A stretch of DNA of 64,000 nucleotides from Stenotrophomonas rhizophila (GCF_001704155.1 NZ_CP016294.1:353001-417000), one strand, 5' to 3'. Counted from the stretch's first letter, positions 27,300-36,449 are shown. Notes: a model not told the origin generated them from the letters alone. Translations and numbers: made by a program.

Positions 27300-28975
27300 C
27301 ACATCGCCGGGTAGTTCGGCCCGCCGCCACCTTGCGGAGTGACCCACACGATGTTCTGGGTGGGGTCCTTGATGTCGCAGGTCTTGCAGTGCACGCAGTT
27401 CTGCGCGTTGATCTGCAGCTGCTCGTGGCCTTCGCTGCCGACGAATTCGTACACCCCGGCCGGGCAGTAGCGCGCTTCCGGCCCGGCGTACTCGGCCAGG
27501 TTGACCCGCACCGGCACGCTCGCGTCCTTGAGGGTCAGGTGCGAAGGCTGGTCTTCTTCGTGGTTGGTGCTGCTCAGGAACACCGAGCTGAGCCGGTCGA
27601 AGGTGAGCACGTTGTCCGGCTTGGGGTACACGATCCTGGTGTGCTGCGATGCCGGTTCCAGGCACTCGTGGTCAGCCTTGCTGTGGCGCAGCGTCCACGG
27701 CGGGTTGCGGATGCCCAGCTTGGGCAGCAGCCACTGCTCGATACCGGTCATCAGCGTGGCCACGCTGCGGCCCTTCTTGAACCACTGCTTGAAGTTCTTG
27801 GACTGCTTCAGCTCATCGTGCAGCCAGCTGCTTTCGAACGCGGCCGGGTAGGCGCTGAGCTCGTCGCGCTGGCGATCGGCCGCCAGCGCGTCGAAGGCGG
27901 CATCGGCGGCCAGCATGCCGGTCTTGATCGCCGCGTGGCTGCCCTTGATCCGGCTGGCATTGAGGTAGCCGGCTTCGCAGCCGACCAGCGCGCCGCCGGG
28001 GAACACGGTCTTGGGCAGCGACAACAGGCCGCCGGCGGTGATCGCGCGCGCGCCGTAGGCGATGCGCTTGCCGCCTTCCAGGTGCTTGCGGATCGACGGG
28101 TGGGTCTTGAAGCGCTGGAATTCCTCGAACGGGCTCATCCACGGGTTGCGGTAATCCAGCCCGACCACGAAGCCCACCGCGACCTTGCCGCCGTCGGCGT
28201 GATACAGGAACGAACCACCGTAGGTATCGCTGTCCAGCGGCCAGCCGGCGGTGTGCACCACCAGGCCCGGCTCATGCTTGGCCGGGTCGATCTGCCACAA
28301 CTCCTTGATGCCGATCCCATACGCCTGCGGGTCCTTGCCGGCGTCGAGCTGGAAGCGGGCGATCAGCTGGCGGCCCAGGTGGCCGCGCGAGCCTTCGGCG
28401 AAGATCGTGTACTTGGCATGCAGTTCCATGCCGCGTTCGAAGTTGGGCCCGTGCGAGCCATCCTTGCGGATGCCCATGTCGCCGGTGGCCACGCCCATCA
28501 CCGCGCCGTTCTCGTCGTACAGCACTTCGGCGGCGGCAAAGCCGGGGAAGATCGCCACTTCCAGCGCTTCGGCCTGCTGTGCCAGCCAGCGGGTGACCTC
28601 GCCCAGGCTGATGATGTAGTTGCCTTCGTTGTGGAAGCATTCCGGCAGCAGCGCGTGCGGCGTGCTGCGCGCGCCTTCCGGGCTGAGGAACAGGAATTCG
28701 TCGCGGGTGACCTTCTGCTTCAGCGGCGCGCCGCGTTCGGCCCAGTCCGGGAACAGTTCGGTCAGCGCGCGGGTATCCATGATCGCGCCGGACAGGATGT
28801 GCGCGCCGGGTTCGGAGCCCTTTTCCAGCACGCACACCGACAGCTCGCGGCCGGCCTCGATGGCGCGCTGGCGCAGGCGGATCGCGGTGGCCAGGCCGGC
28901 AGGGCCGGCGCCGACGATCACCACGTCGAATTCCATGGCTTCACGCGGGGGCAGGGCAGTGGTCTCTTCGCTCAT
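27299..28975 (-). CDS. Electron transfer flavoprotein-ubiquinone oxidoreductase (ETF-QO)
   Basis: This 558-residue enzyme moves electrons from reduced ETF, fed by acyl-CoA and related dehydrogenases, to ubiquinone at the inner membrane. The FAD dinucleotide motif V-G-A-G-P-A-G-L-A is near residues 21-29. The C-terminal 4Fe-4S cluster ligands are in RYCPAGVYEF and QNCVHCKTCDIKDP. The length is normal for the family. It heads the cytochrome c gene. Glutaryl-CoA dehydrogenase, which donates to ETF, is encoded divergently 278 bp away, which fits a shared role in acyl-CoA oxidation. Confidence 0.96.
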   Translation of the reverse strand: MSEETTALPPREAMEFDVVIVGAGPAGLATAIRLRQRAIEAGRELSVCVLEKGSEPGAHILSGAIMDTRALTELFPDWAERGAPLKQKVTRDEFLFLSPEGARSTPHALLPECFHNEGNYIISLGEVTRWLAQQAEALEVAIFPGFAAAEVLYDENGAVMGVATGDMGIRKDGSHGPNFERGMELHAKYTIFAEGSRGHLGRQLIARFQLDAGKDPQAYGIGIKELWQIDPAKHEPGLVVHTAGWPLDSDTYGGSFLYHADGGKVAVGFVVGLDYRNPWMSPFEEFQRFKTHPSIRKHLEGGKRIAYGARAITAGGLLSLPKTVFPGGALVGCEAGYLNASRIKGSHAAIKTGMLAADAAFDALAADRQRDELSAYPAAFESSWLHDELKQSKNFKQWFKKGRSVATLMTGIEQWLLPKLGIRNPPWTLRHSKADHECLEPASQHTRIVYPKPDNVLTFDRLSSVFLSSTNHEEDQPSHLTLKDASVPVRVNLAEYAGPEARYCPAGVYEFVGSEGHEQLQINAQNCVHCKTCDIKDPTQNIVWVTPQGGGGPNYPAM

Positions 28976-29152
28976 GGGGGTGCGTAACTCGTGGGTAGTG
29001 CCGTCCCGGCCGGAGCCGGCGGCGGTTGCCTGGGAATCGCGCGCGACGTGTCACTGCGCAACGGCTGGATCAGTGCATCAGGGTACCGGTAGACGCCGTT
29101 TCCGCCTAGTTCGCCGACGTTGGCTACTTCATGCTGCGCCGCACCAAAGACG

Positions 29153-29175
29153 GTAGAGCCACGCCCTGCGTGGCT
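29153..29175 (+). repeat. GTAG-REP, single copy
   Basis: GTAG is followed by the stem AGCCACG-CCCTG-CGTGGCT. The same stem occurs as a pair at 42136-42201. It lies in the divergent gap between the ETF-QO and glutaryl-CoA dehydrogenase genes. Confidence 0.75.
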
Positions 29176-29252
29176 TGGCGGCAGCGTGCTGCGCCCGGCC
29201 TTGGCCGCCCTGATGGCCAGGCATCACAATGGAGGTCCTGCTGCTGCCCCCG

Positions 29253-30428
29253 ATGTCGCCGCCCATGGCCCTCAATCCGTACGATCTGTTCGATGTCCGC
29301 TCGCTGCTCACCGAAGAGGAGCGCGCAGTGCAGGCCACGGTGGCGCGTTTCACCGACGAACGCGTGCTGCCGATCATCGGCGACGCGTTTGACGAGGGCC
29401 GCTTCCCGGATGAACTCATTCCCGAAATCGCCTCCCTTGGCCTGCTGGGCTCCAGCCTGCCGGAACAATACGGCGGGGGCGGCCTCAACGCGGTCAGCTA
29501 CGGCCTGATCTGCCAGGAACTGGAACGCGGTGACTCGGGCCTGCGCAGTTTCGTTTCGGTGCAGAGCTCGCTGTGCATGTACCCGATCTTCGCCTACGGC
29601 AGCGAAGAACAGCGGCTGCGCTGGTTGCCGGACATGGCGGCCGGCCGGGTGATCGGCTGTTTCGGCCTGACCGAAGCCCACGGCGGTTCCGACCCGGCCG
29701 CGATGAAGACCCGCGCGGTGCGCGACGGCGGCGACTGGGTGATCAACGGCAGCAAGATGTGGATCACCAGCGGCCCGGTGGCCGATATCGCCATCGTCTG
29801 GGCGCATACCGAAGACGGCATCCAGGGGTTCGTGCTGGAAAAGGGCATGGCCGGGTTCACCACCCAGGAAATCAAGCACAAGATGAGCCTGCGCGCCTCG
29901 CTCACCGGCGCGCTGTTCTTCGACAACGTGCGCGTGCCCGAGCGCAACCGGCTGCCCAACGTGCAGGGCCTGAAAGGCCCGCTGGGCTGCCTCAACCAGG
30001 CCCGCTACGGCATCAGCTGGGGCCCGATCGGCGCGGCCGTGGCCTGCCTGGACGAGGCGTTGAACTACACCAAGGAACGCGTGCTGTTCGGGCGCCCCGT
30101 GGCGGCCACCCAGAGCGCGCAGATCAAGCTGGCCGACATGGCCCGGCGCATCACCACCGCGCAGCTGCTGTCACTGCAGCTGGGGCGGTTGAAGGATGCC
30201 GGCCAGCTGCAGCCGCAGCAGGTCAGCCTGGCCAAGTGGAACAACTGCCGCATGGCGATCGACATCGCCCGGGAGTGCCGCGACCTGCTCGGCGGCGCTG
30301 GCATCACCACCGAACACGTGGCGATCCGGCATGCGCTGAACCTGGAATCGGTGATCACCTACGAGGGCACCGAAACCGTGCACCAGCTGGTGATCGGGCG
30401 CGAGTTGACGGGGATCAACGCGTTTTAA
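29253..30428 (+). CDS. gcdH: Acyl-CoA dehydrogenase, glutaryl-CoA dehydrogenase type
   Basis: This protein of about 391 residues oxidatively decarboxylates glutaryl-CoA to crotonyl-CoA in lysine and aromatic catabolism, passing electrons to ETF. It has the acyl-CoA dehydrogenase fold with FAD-binding CFGLTEAHGGSDP and WITSGPV, and the catalytic glutamate in TYEGTETVHQ close to the C-terminus. That segment and the overall sequence fit the glutaryl-CoA branch. The start is uncertain: ATG at 29253 lies 16 bp after GGAGGT, longer than usual, and ATG at 29265 is an alternative. Its stop overlaps the trmL stop. Confidence 0.92.
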   Translation: MSPPMALNPYDLFDVRSLLTEEERAVQATVARFTDERVLPIIGDAFDEGRFPDELIPEIASLGLLGSSLPEQYGGGGLNAVSYGLICQELERGDSGLRSFVSVQSSLCMYPIFAYGSEEQRLRWLPDMAAGRVIGCFGLTEAHGGSDPAAMKTRAVRDGGDWVINGSKMWITSGPVADIAIVWAHTEDGIQGFVLEKGMAGFTTQEIKHKMSLRASLTGALFFDNVRVPERNRLPNVQGLKGPLGCLNQARYGISWGPIGAAVACLDEALNYTKERVLFGRPVAATQSAQIKLADMARRITTAQLLSLQLGRLKDAGQLQPQQVSLAKWNNCRMAIDIARECRDLLGGAGITTEHVAIRHALNLESVITYEGTETVHQLVIGRELTGINAF

Positions 30429-30904
30429 GCGCCGCCGGCGAATCCGCTCTGGCGCCACGCTTCGTACATCACCACGGCGACCGTGTTGGACAGGTTGAGG
30501 CTGCGGTTGTCCGGCTGCATCGGCAAACGCAGGCGGCGGCCGTGCGGCAACGCATCCAGCACGTCCTGCGGCAGGCCACGGGTTTCCGGGCCGAACAGGA
30601 ACGCATCGCCGTCTTCGAACTGCTGGGTGTCATAGCGCACGCTGCCGCGGGTACTCAGGGCGAACAGGCGCTTGGGCGCGATGGCCTGCAGGGCGGTATC
30701 CAGGTCCGGATGCACCTGCAGTCGAGCGTATTCGTGGTAATCCAGGCCGGCGCGCTTGAGCTGCTTGTCGCTCAGGTCGAAACCGAGCGGCTCGATCAGG
30801 TGCAGTCGCGCGCCGGTGTTGGCGCAGAGCCGGATCACATTGCCGGTATTCGGTGGAATTTCCGGCTGGAACAACACAACATGGAACGTAGGGTTGGCGG
30901 TCAT
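30425..30904 (-). CDS. trmL: tRNA (cytidine(34)-2'-O)-methyltransferase TrmL
   Basis: This 159-residue SPOUT-class methyltransferase modifies the 2'-O of the wobble nucleotide of certain leucine tRNAs using S-adenosylmethionine. It has the N-terminal VLFQPEIPPNTGNVIRLCANTG segment, the motif FGPETRGLP and the trefoil-knot end NLSNTVAVVMYEAWRQ. The length is normal. It is convergent with, and overlaps the stop of, the glutaryl-CoA dehydrogenase gene. Confidence 0.96.
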   Translation of the reverse strand: MTANPTFHVVLFQPEIPPNTGNVIRLCANTGARLHLIEPLGFDLSDKQLKRAGLDYHEYARLQVHPDLDTALQAIAPKRLFALSTRGSVRYDTQQFEDGDAFLFGPETRGLPQDVLDALPHGRRLRLPMQPDNRSLNLSNTVAVVMYEAWRQSGFAGGA

Positions 30905-30931
30905 TCGTGCATTTTACGCCGCGACCCCCTG

Positions 30932-30960
30932 GCAGGTATCGACCGTCGGTCGATACCTGC
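30932..30960. repeat. Perfect 29-bp palindrome, REP-like terminator
   Basis: The arms GCAGGTATCGACC and GGTCGATACCTGC flank a GTC loop. It lies between the stop of the secreted repeat-protein gene and the start of trmL, both on the minus strand, so it probably terminates the former. The CC-GTC-GG centre resembles the other REP stems here, without an exact GTAG head. Confidence 0.65.
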
Positions 30961-30962
30961 GG

Positions 30963-31433
30963 TTACGGACGAACCAGGACCGATGCGGTTTCAACCGCGA
31001 AGGCCTGCAGGTCGTTCGGCGACGGGCGCACCTGCAGGGTCGGCAGGTTGATGATCACATCGCGGGCGATCGTGCCGGCGGCCGAGGCCAGGGCACCCAT
31101 GTAATCGGTGCTGCGGGTGTCCTGCTCGGCAGCCAGGGCTTCGCGCTGTTCGGCGGTCGGGCGGACCTCAACGGCGGCCAGGGTGGTGACGCGCTGGCTG
31201 CTGGCCAGTTCGGCACGGTATTCGGCGATCTGGCCGGCGGTCGGACGGACTTCCACCAGCGCCAGGGTCGGGATGCTGCTGGTGCGTTCGACTTCGGCCT
31301 GGGCCAGCTGGTCGGCGGCGGGGCGGACCTGCACGGTCGGCAGGGTGGTGATGGCGGAAGCGGCATGCACGTTCGAAACAAACGCGGAGCCGGCAGCGAG
31401 GGCGATGGCAATTGCGATGGTCTTGGTGTTCAT
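30963..31433 (-). CDS. Secreted protein with V-x-V-R-P repeats, function unknown
   Basis: I do not recognise the family. The 156-residue product has a clear signal peptide (residues 1-24, ending NVHA). The mature part contains copies of a motif close to L-x-x-V-x-V-R-P-T-x-x-Q, with VRP at residues 36-38, 62-64, 90-92 and 135-137, and the protein ends in L-V-R-P at 153-156. Spacer segments are Ala/Glu/Gln-rich and look helical. It has no cysteines and no transmembrane segment beyond the signal, so it is probably periplasmic or secreted. The gene is divergent from the M16 peptidase across a 406-bp gap. The repeats might bind a partner or surface; this is speculation. Confidence 0.75.
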   Translation of the reverse strand: MNTKTIAIAIALAAGSAFVSNVHAASAITTLPTVQVRPAADQLAQAEVERTSSIPTLALVEVRPTAGQIAEYRAELASSQRVTTLAAVEVRPTAEQREALAAEQDTRSTDYMGALASAAGTIARDVIINLPTLQVRPSPNDLQAFAVETASVLVRP

Positions 31434-31839
31434 GACGGGGCCTGTTTAGTGTTGGTGAGCAGTGGTGTGGTAGTAAGGTAGTACACCGAATCTGGGAGTG
31501 CAAGAGAAATTTTCAGATTCCGTGTTGTGTTCAGCGAGCAGTCAGCTTTGGTTTGATCGCGTCCTTTCCGCGCTTGGATATAAGCAGGCCCCGTGCCAAC
31601 TTTTAGTTGTTGATTTGAAAGGGTTTTGTCGGATGCGCAGAGTGTCCGCTGTCCGGACACCTGTCCGATCCAGGGCTGCGCGACTGTCCGGACAGGGGTT
31701 CAGGTGGCGGCAGAAGGCGCCGTGGCGGTCAGCGGCGCGCCCGGAAAGTTCCCTGACAAAGGGAGTGACTGTTGGCCGATGCCTTTACCCGTACTCCCGG
31801 GCTAGCATCCCCCTTCACTTTCATGACCAAGGAAACGGA
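31434..31839. other. 406-bp divergent intergenic region
   Basis: No convincing gene is present; short frames here lack codon bias and start signals. The region is more AT-rich near 31440-31620, where promoters for the minus-strand repeat-protein gene would lie. Two perfect TGTCCGGACA palindromes occur at 31650-31659 and 31685-31694. Confidence 0.6.
31643..31695. promoter_or_regulatory. TGTCCGGACA palindrome cluster
   Basis: Two perfect palindromes, TGTCCGGACA at 31650-31659 and CTGTCCGGACAG at 31684-31695, have centres 35 bp apart. Extra TGTCC half-sites lie at 31644 and 31662. They sit about 150-190 bp upstream of the M16 peptidase start and 210-260 bp upstream of the repeat-protein start. 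They look like operator sites for a dimeric regulator that I cannot name. Confidence 0.45.
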
Positions 31840-34683
31840 ATGACCTCCCGACTTCGACCGCGTGCCGCGCTGCTGGCTGTAGCGCTTTCCGCCGCCCTGG
31901 GCAGCTTCGCCCCGGCCCCGGTGATGGCAAGGCCGGCGCAGGTCGCCAAGGTCGACATTCCGTTTGAAGAGTTCACCCTGCCCAACGGCCTGCGCGTGGT
32001 GGTGCATACCGACCGCAAGGCGCCGATCGTGGCGGTGAACATCTGGTACCACGTGGGCAGCAAGGACGAACCGGCCGGCCGCACCGGCTTCGCGCACCTG
32101 TTCGAACACCTCATGTTCCAAGGCAGCGAAAACCACAACGGCGAATACTTCGAGCCCTTCAAGCAGGTCGGCGTCACCGGCCAGAACGGCACCACCAACA
32201 CCGACCGCACCAACTACTTCGAGAACGTTCCCACCACCGCACTGGACATGGCGCTGTGGATGGAATCGGACCGCATGGGCCACCTGCTCGGCGCGATCGA
32301 CCAGGCTGCGCTCGACGAACAACGCGGCGTGGTGCAGAACGAAAAGCGCCAGGGCGAGAACCAGCCTTACGGGCAGGTGTGGGACAAGCTCACCCGCTCC
32401 ATGTACCCCGAAGGCCACCCGTACCACCACGGCGTGATCGGGTCGATGAACGACCTCAACGCGGCCTCGCTGGACGACGTCAAGAACTGGTTCCGCACCT
32501 GGTACGGCCCCAACAACGCGGTGCTGGTGCTGGCCGGTGATATCGACGTGGCCACCGCCAAGGAAAAGGTTGCCCGGTACTTCGGCGACATCCCGGCCGG
32601 CCCGAGCATGGCCCAGCCGGCGGTCAACGTGGCCAAGCGCGAGAAGTCCACGCGCGAAACCATGACCGACAAGGTGCCGCAGGCACGCATCTACCGTGTC
32701 TGGAACGTCGCCCAGACCGGCACCACCGACATCGACCAGCTGCAGCTGTTCGCGCAGGTACTGGGCGGGGCCAAGTCCTCGCGCCTGGACCAGCGCCTGC
32801 TGCACCAGGACAAGCTGGTGGACAACATCAGCGCCGGTGCCTACACCTCGCAGCTGGGGTCCAACTTCGTGATCATGGCCACCGTCAAGCAGGGCGTGGA
32901 CCCGGCCAAGGTCGAAGCGATCATCGATGAGGAAGTGCGCCGCCTGGTCAAGGACGGCCCCACCGCCGATGAGCTGAGCCGCGGCAAGACCGCGTTCCGC
33001 GCCGGCTTCATCCGTGGCATCGAACGCATCGGCGGGTTCGGCGGCAAGGCCGACGCACTGGCCGAGTGCGCCGTGTTCGAAGGCGACCCGGGCTGCTTCC
33101 GCCGTTCGCTGGCCAACATCGACGCCGCCAGCGCCGCCGACGTGCGCGCGGCCGGCGCCAAGTGGCTGGGCGTGGGCGACCACACCCTGGTGGTGGAACC
33201 GGGCGCGCGCGTGGCGCTGCCGGAACTGCCGTCGGCCACCCCCAAGCCGTTCACCGTGCCGGGCGTGGACCCCAGGTTCAGCACCAGCCCGACCGTGGTG
33301 GACCGCAGCACCGGCGTGCCGCAGACCAAGACCTTCCCGGAACTGAAGTTCCCGCAGCTGCACCGCGCCACGCTGAAGAACGGCACCCAGGTGATCCTGG
33401 CCGAGCGCCATGACATTCCGGTGGTGCAGTTCAGCTATGAATTCCCCGGCGGTTTCACTGCCGACCAGGGCCGCAAGTCCGGCACCGCCAACTTCACCAT
33501 GGACCTGATGGGCGAGGGCGCCGGCAAGCTGGGCGCACTGCCGTTCGCCGATGCGGCCGACGCACTGGGCGCCAGCCTGGGTGCATCGGCCACCCTGGAC
33601 AGCGCCGCCGTGTACCTGTCGGCGCTGAAGGAAAACCTGGCCCCGTCGCTGGCCCTGTACGCGGACATGCTGCGCCAGCCGCGCTTTGACCAGGCCGAGA
33701 TCGACCGGGTCAAGGCCACCTGGATCGCCGGCATCCAGCAGGAGAAGGTCAACCCGAACGCCTCGGCCATGCGGGTGCTGCCCACCCTGCTGTATGGGGC
33801 TGGCCATCCGTACGCCATTCCGTTCACCGGCAGCGGCAACGAAGCCGACATCCAGTCGCTGACCCGCGCCGACCTGGTCGACTTCCACCGCGATTGGCTG
33901 CGCCCGGAGCAGGGCACCCTGATCGTGGTTGGTGACACCACCCTGAAGGAAATCGTGCCGCTGCTGGAGCGCCAGCTTGGCGACTGGAAGAGCAGCACCC
34001 CGGCGCCGCAGGCCAAGGCGCCGGTGGATGTCGCGCGCCCGGCCAAGGCCCGCGTGTACCTGATCGACCAGCCCGGCGCGGTGCAGGCCAACCTGTTCGC
34101 CGGCCAGGTGGTGCCCTCCACCATGGACGCCGGTGCCACGCGCTTTGACATCGCCAACGGCGTGCTCGGCGGCGACTTCACCTCGCGCCTGAACATGAAC
34201 CTGCGCGAGGAGAAGCACTGGTCCTACGGCGCCCGCACCATGGCCAGCAGCACCCTGGGCCAGCGCCCGTGGATGGCCGTGGCCCCGGTCCAGATCGACA
34301 AGACCGCCGAGGCAATGAAGGAGATGCAGAAGGAAATCGCCGACTTCGCCTCCGGTGCCGAAACCATCACGCCGGCCGAGGTCACCCGCATCCGCAACAT
34401 CCAGAACCTGAGCCTGCCGGGCGCCTATGAGACCGCCAGCGCGGTGCTGGGCACCATCAGCGGCATCGTCCGCTACCAGCGCCCGGACGACTACGTGTTC
34501 AAGCGCAAGGCCGAGATCGAAGCGATGACCCCGGCCCAGGTGCAGCAGGCCGCCGCCACGCTGGATCCCAAGACCCTGACCTGGGTGGTGGTGGGCGACC
34601 TGAAGCAGACCGAAGCCCCGGTGCGTGCGCTGAACCTGGGCGAGGTGACCATCATCGATGCCGATGGCAAGCCGGTTCCGTAA
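31840..34683 (+). CDS. M16 (pitrilysin/insulinase) family metallopeptidase
   Basis: This exported zinc peptidase of 947 residues has a signal peptide (about 1-30). The inverted zinc motif H-L-F-E-H is at residues 86-90, the third ligand is a downstream Glu about 70-80 residues on, and two M16 modules follow (about 40-480 and 490-940). The second module lacks the HxxEH motif, as is usual for the inactive half. The protein should form a clamshell that degrades peptides in the periplasm. The start at 31840 follows AAGGAAACGGA. Confidence 0.93.
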   Translation: MTSRLRPRAALLAVALSAALGSFAPAPVMARPAQVAKVDIPFEEFTLPNGLRVVVHTDRKAPIVAVNIWYHVGSKDEPAGRTGFAHLFEHLMFQGSENHNGEYFEPFKQVGVTGQNGTTNTDRTNYFENVPTTALDMALWMESDRMGHLLGAIDQAALDEQRGVVQNEKRQGENQPYGQVWDKLTRSMYPEGHPYHHGVIGSMNDLNAASLDDVKNWFRTWYGPNNAVLVLAGDIDVATAKEKVARYFGDIPAGPSMAQPAVNVAKREKSTRETMTDKVPQARIYRVWNVAQTGTTDIDQLQLFAQVLGGAKSSRLDQRLLHQDKLVDNISAGAYTSQLGSNFVIMATVKQGVDPAKVEAIIDEEVRRLVKDGPTADELSRGKTAFRAGFIRGIERIGGFGGKADALAECAVFEGDPGCFRRSLANIDAASAADVRAAGAKWLGVGDHTLVVEPGARVALPELPSATPKPFTVPGVDPRFSTSPTVVDRSTGVPQTKTFPELKFPQLHRATLKNGTQVILAERHDIPVVQFSYEFPGGFTADQGRKSGTANFTMDLMGEGAGKLGALPFADAADALGASLGASATLDSAAVYLSALKENLAPSLALYADMLRQPRFDQAEIDRVKATWIAGIQQEKVNPNASAMRVLPTLLYGAGHPYAIPFTGSGNEADIQSLTRADLVDFHRDWLRPEQGTLIVVGDTTLKEIVPLLERQLGDWKSSTPAPQAKAPVDVARPAKARVYLIDQPGAVQANLFAGQVVPSTMDAGATRFDIANGVLGGDFTSRLNMNLREEKHWSYGARTMASSTLGQRPWMAVAPVQIDKTAEAMKEMQKEIADFASGAETITPAEVTRIRNIQNLSLPGAYETASAVLGTISGIVRYQRPDDYVFKRKAEIEAMTPAQVQQAAATLDPKTLTWVVVGDLKQTEAPVRALNLGEVTIIDADGKPVP

Positions 34684-34711
34684 CGGGCGACCGGGTGGCT
34701 TCGGTGGGTGT

Positions 34712-34745
34712 AAACGCCGGTCGGGTTGATTCGACCGGCGTTTTT
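34712..34745 (+). terminator. Rho-independent terminator after the M16 gene
   Basis: A 12-bp stem (AAACGCCGGTCG with its complement at 34732-34743) and an 8-nt loop are followed by a T-run at 34741-34745. It is 29 bp after the peptidase stop codon. Confidence 0.92.
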
Positions 34746-34780
34746 CCCGCGTCGGACGCTTTGGCCGCGCTGCGCGCGGT

Positions 34781-34882
34781 GTCCGGCCAACGGCCGGACC
34801 TACGAATTGCTACGTGGCGGTTGGGATCTGGATCAATCAACCAACGGCAGTTCCCGGTAGCGCCGGCCGTTGGCCGGCCCTC
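34781..34882. repeat. Pair of opposed GTAG-REPs (CCGGCC-GTT-GGCCGG type)
   Basis: A minus-oriented copy at 34781-34803 (GTCCGGCC-AAC-GGCCGGAC, then CTAC) and a plus-oriented copy at 34857-34882 (GTAGCGCCGGCC-GTT-GGCCGG) lie between the M16 terminator and the small lipoprotein gene. Confidence 0.7.
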
Positions 34883-34951
34883 GGGGTCCATCTACCCGCG
34901 ATTCAGCCCGTTCAGGCACACTGCCTTTCTCATCTTCACGAGCCCTCCGCC

Positions 34952-35269
34952 ATGCGCATTCTGCTGCTCTCCCTTCTTACCCTCAGCGCCACCGCCTGCA
35001 CCTGGGTGCCGATCGAACCGGTGGGCAAGGCCGTGCGGGTGCTGCCGAACGGGCCGGTTCCCACCGGCTGCGTCACCAAGGGCGAGGTGGTGGTCACCGT
35101 GAAGGACAAGGTCGGCTTCTACAACCGCAACCCGCTGCGGGTGCAGGAAGAACTGGAAACCCTGGCCCGCAACGAGGCGCCCAGCGCCGGCGCAAATGCG
35201 GTCCAGGCGTCGGGCCTGCCGGCGGATGGCAGCCAGCGCTTTGCCGCCTTCCAGTGCCCGCCACGCTGA
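34952..35269 (+). CDS. DUF4156-type small lipoprotein
   Basis: This 105-residue lipoprotein has a lipobox ending S-A-T-A-C (Cys16). The mature part begins TWVPIEPVGKAVRV and has two further Cys (in TGCVTKGE and FQCPPR) that could form a disulfide. It resembles DUF4156 outer-membrane lipoproteins of unknown function. It has its own upstream region after the REP pair and is 113 bp before oleA. Confidence 0.8.
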   Translation: MRILLLSLLTLSATACTWVPIEPVGKAVRVLPNGPVPTGCVTKGEVVVTVKDKVGFYNRNPLRVQEELETLARNEAPSAGANAVQASGLPADGSQRFAAFQCPPR

Positions 35270-35382
35270 ACCCGTCAGGTCCGGGCCGGAACCATACGCC
35301 CGAACGTGAATTGGTAAAGGTGCGGTGAAGGCGCAGGGGGCTTACAATAGCGCCCCCTTTGCCTGAGCCTTGGCGCTAACTG

Positions 35383-36399
35383 ATGCTCTTCAAGAATGTA
35401 TCGATCGCCGGCCTGGCGCACATCGACGCGCCGCACACGCTGACGTCCAAGGAAATCAACGAACGTCTGCAGCCGACGCTGGATCGCCTGGGCATCCGTA
35501 CCGACGTGCTGGGCGATATCGCCGGCATCCACGCCCGCCGCCTGTGGGACGCGGACATGCTCGCCTCCGACGCCGCGACCCTGGCTGCCCGCAAGGCGCT
35601 GGACGACGCCGGCATCGGCGCTGACAAGATCGGCCTGCTGGTCAACACCTCGGTCAGCCGCGACTACCTGGAGCCGTCCACGGCCAGCATCGTCTCGGGC
35701 AACCTGGGCGTCAGCGACCAGTGCATGACCTTCGACGTCGCCAATGCCTGCCTGGCCTTCATCAACGGCATGGATATCGCTGCCCGCATGCTTGAACGCG
35801 GCGAGATCGACTATGCGCTGATCGTCGATGGCGAAACCGCCAACCTCGTCTACGAGAAGACCCTCGAGCGCATGGCCCTGCCGGGTGTGACCGCCGACGA
35901 CTTCCGCAACGAGATGGCCGCCCTGACCCTGGGCTGTGGCGCTGCCGCCATGGTCATGGCGCGCACCGAACTGGTGCCCGACGCGCCGCGTTACCGCGGT
36001 GGTGTGACCCGTTCGGCCACCGAGTGGAACCAGCTGTGCCGCGGCAACCTGGACCGCATGGTCACCGACACCCGCATGCTGCTGATCGAAGGCATCAAGC
36101 TGGCGCAGAAGACCTTCGTGGCGGCCCGCGAAGCACTGGGCTGGGCGGTGGAGGAACTGGACCAGTTCGTCATCCACCAGGTCAGCCAGCCGCACACCGC
36201 CGCCTTCATCAAGAACTTCGGCATCGACCCGAAGAAGGTGATGACCATCTTCGGTGAGCACGGCAACATCGGCCCGGCCTCGGTGCCGATCGTGCTGAGC
36301 AAGCTCAAGGAGCTGGGCCGCCTGAAGAAGGGCGACCGCATCGCGCTGCTCGGCATCGGTTCGGGCCTGAACTGCTCGATGGCCGAAGTGGTCTGGTAA
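35383..36399 (+). CDS. oleA: OleA, thiolase-fold acyl-CoA condensing enzyme
   Basis: OleA performs a non-decarboxylative Claisen condensation of two fatty acyl-CoAs to a beta-keto acid, the first step of long-chain olefin biosynthesis. The 338-residue protein has the KAS III-like fold with catalytic Cys123 in VANACLAF, Glu97 in YLEPST (the position of the glutamate base of Xanthomonas OleA), His in FVIHQVSQPH and Asn in EHGNIGP. OleB, OleC and OleD follow on the same strand. The assignment rests on these residues and the complete cluster. Confidence 0.95.
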   Translation: MLFKNVSIAGLAHIDAPHTLTSKEINERLQPTLDRLGIRTDVLGDIAGIHARRLWDADMLASDAATLAARKALDDAGIGADKIGLLVNTSVSRDYLEPSTASIVSGNLGVSDQCMTFDVANACLAFINGMDIAARMLERGEIDYALIVDGETANLVYEKTLERMALPGVTADDFRNEMAALTLGCGAAAMVMARTELVPDAPRYRGGVTRSATEWNQLCRGNLDRMVTDTRMLLIEGIKLAQKTFVAAREALGWAVEELDQFVIHQVSQPHTAAFIKNFGIDPKKVMTIFGEHGNIGPASVPIVLSKLKELGRLKKGDRIALLGIGSGLNCSMAEVVW

Positions 36400-36449
36400 A
36401 CCGCACTCCCCGGTAGTTTTTGCCCCGGCCATTGCTGATCCCAACATTG

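Noticed and set aside
31430-31660. Small frame upstream of the repeat protein
   Set aside because: It overlaps the promoter region, has no ribosome-binding site or codon bias, and no protein-like composition.
31729-34218. Long antisense frame over the M16 peptidase
   Set aside because: The peptidase has a signal peptide, an HxxEH motif and family-like length; the antisense product shows no motif.
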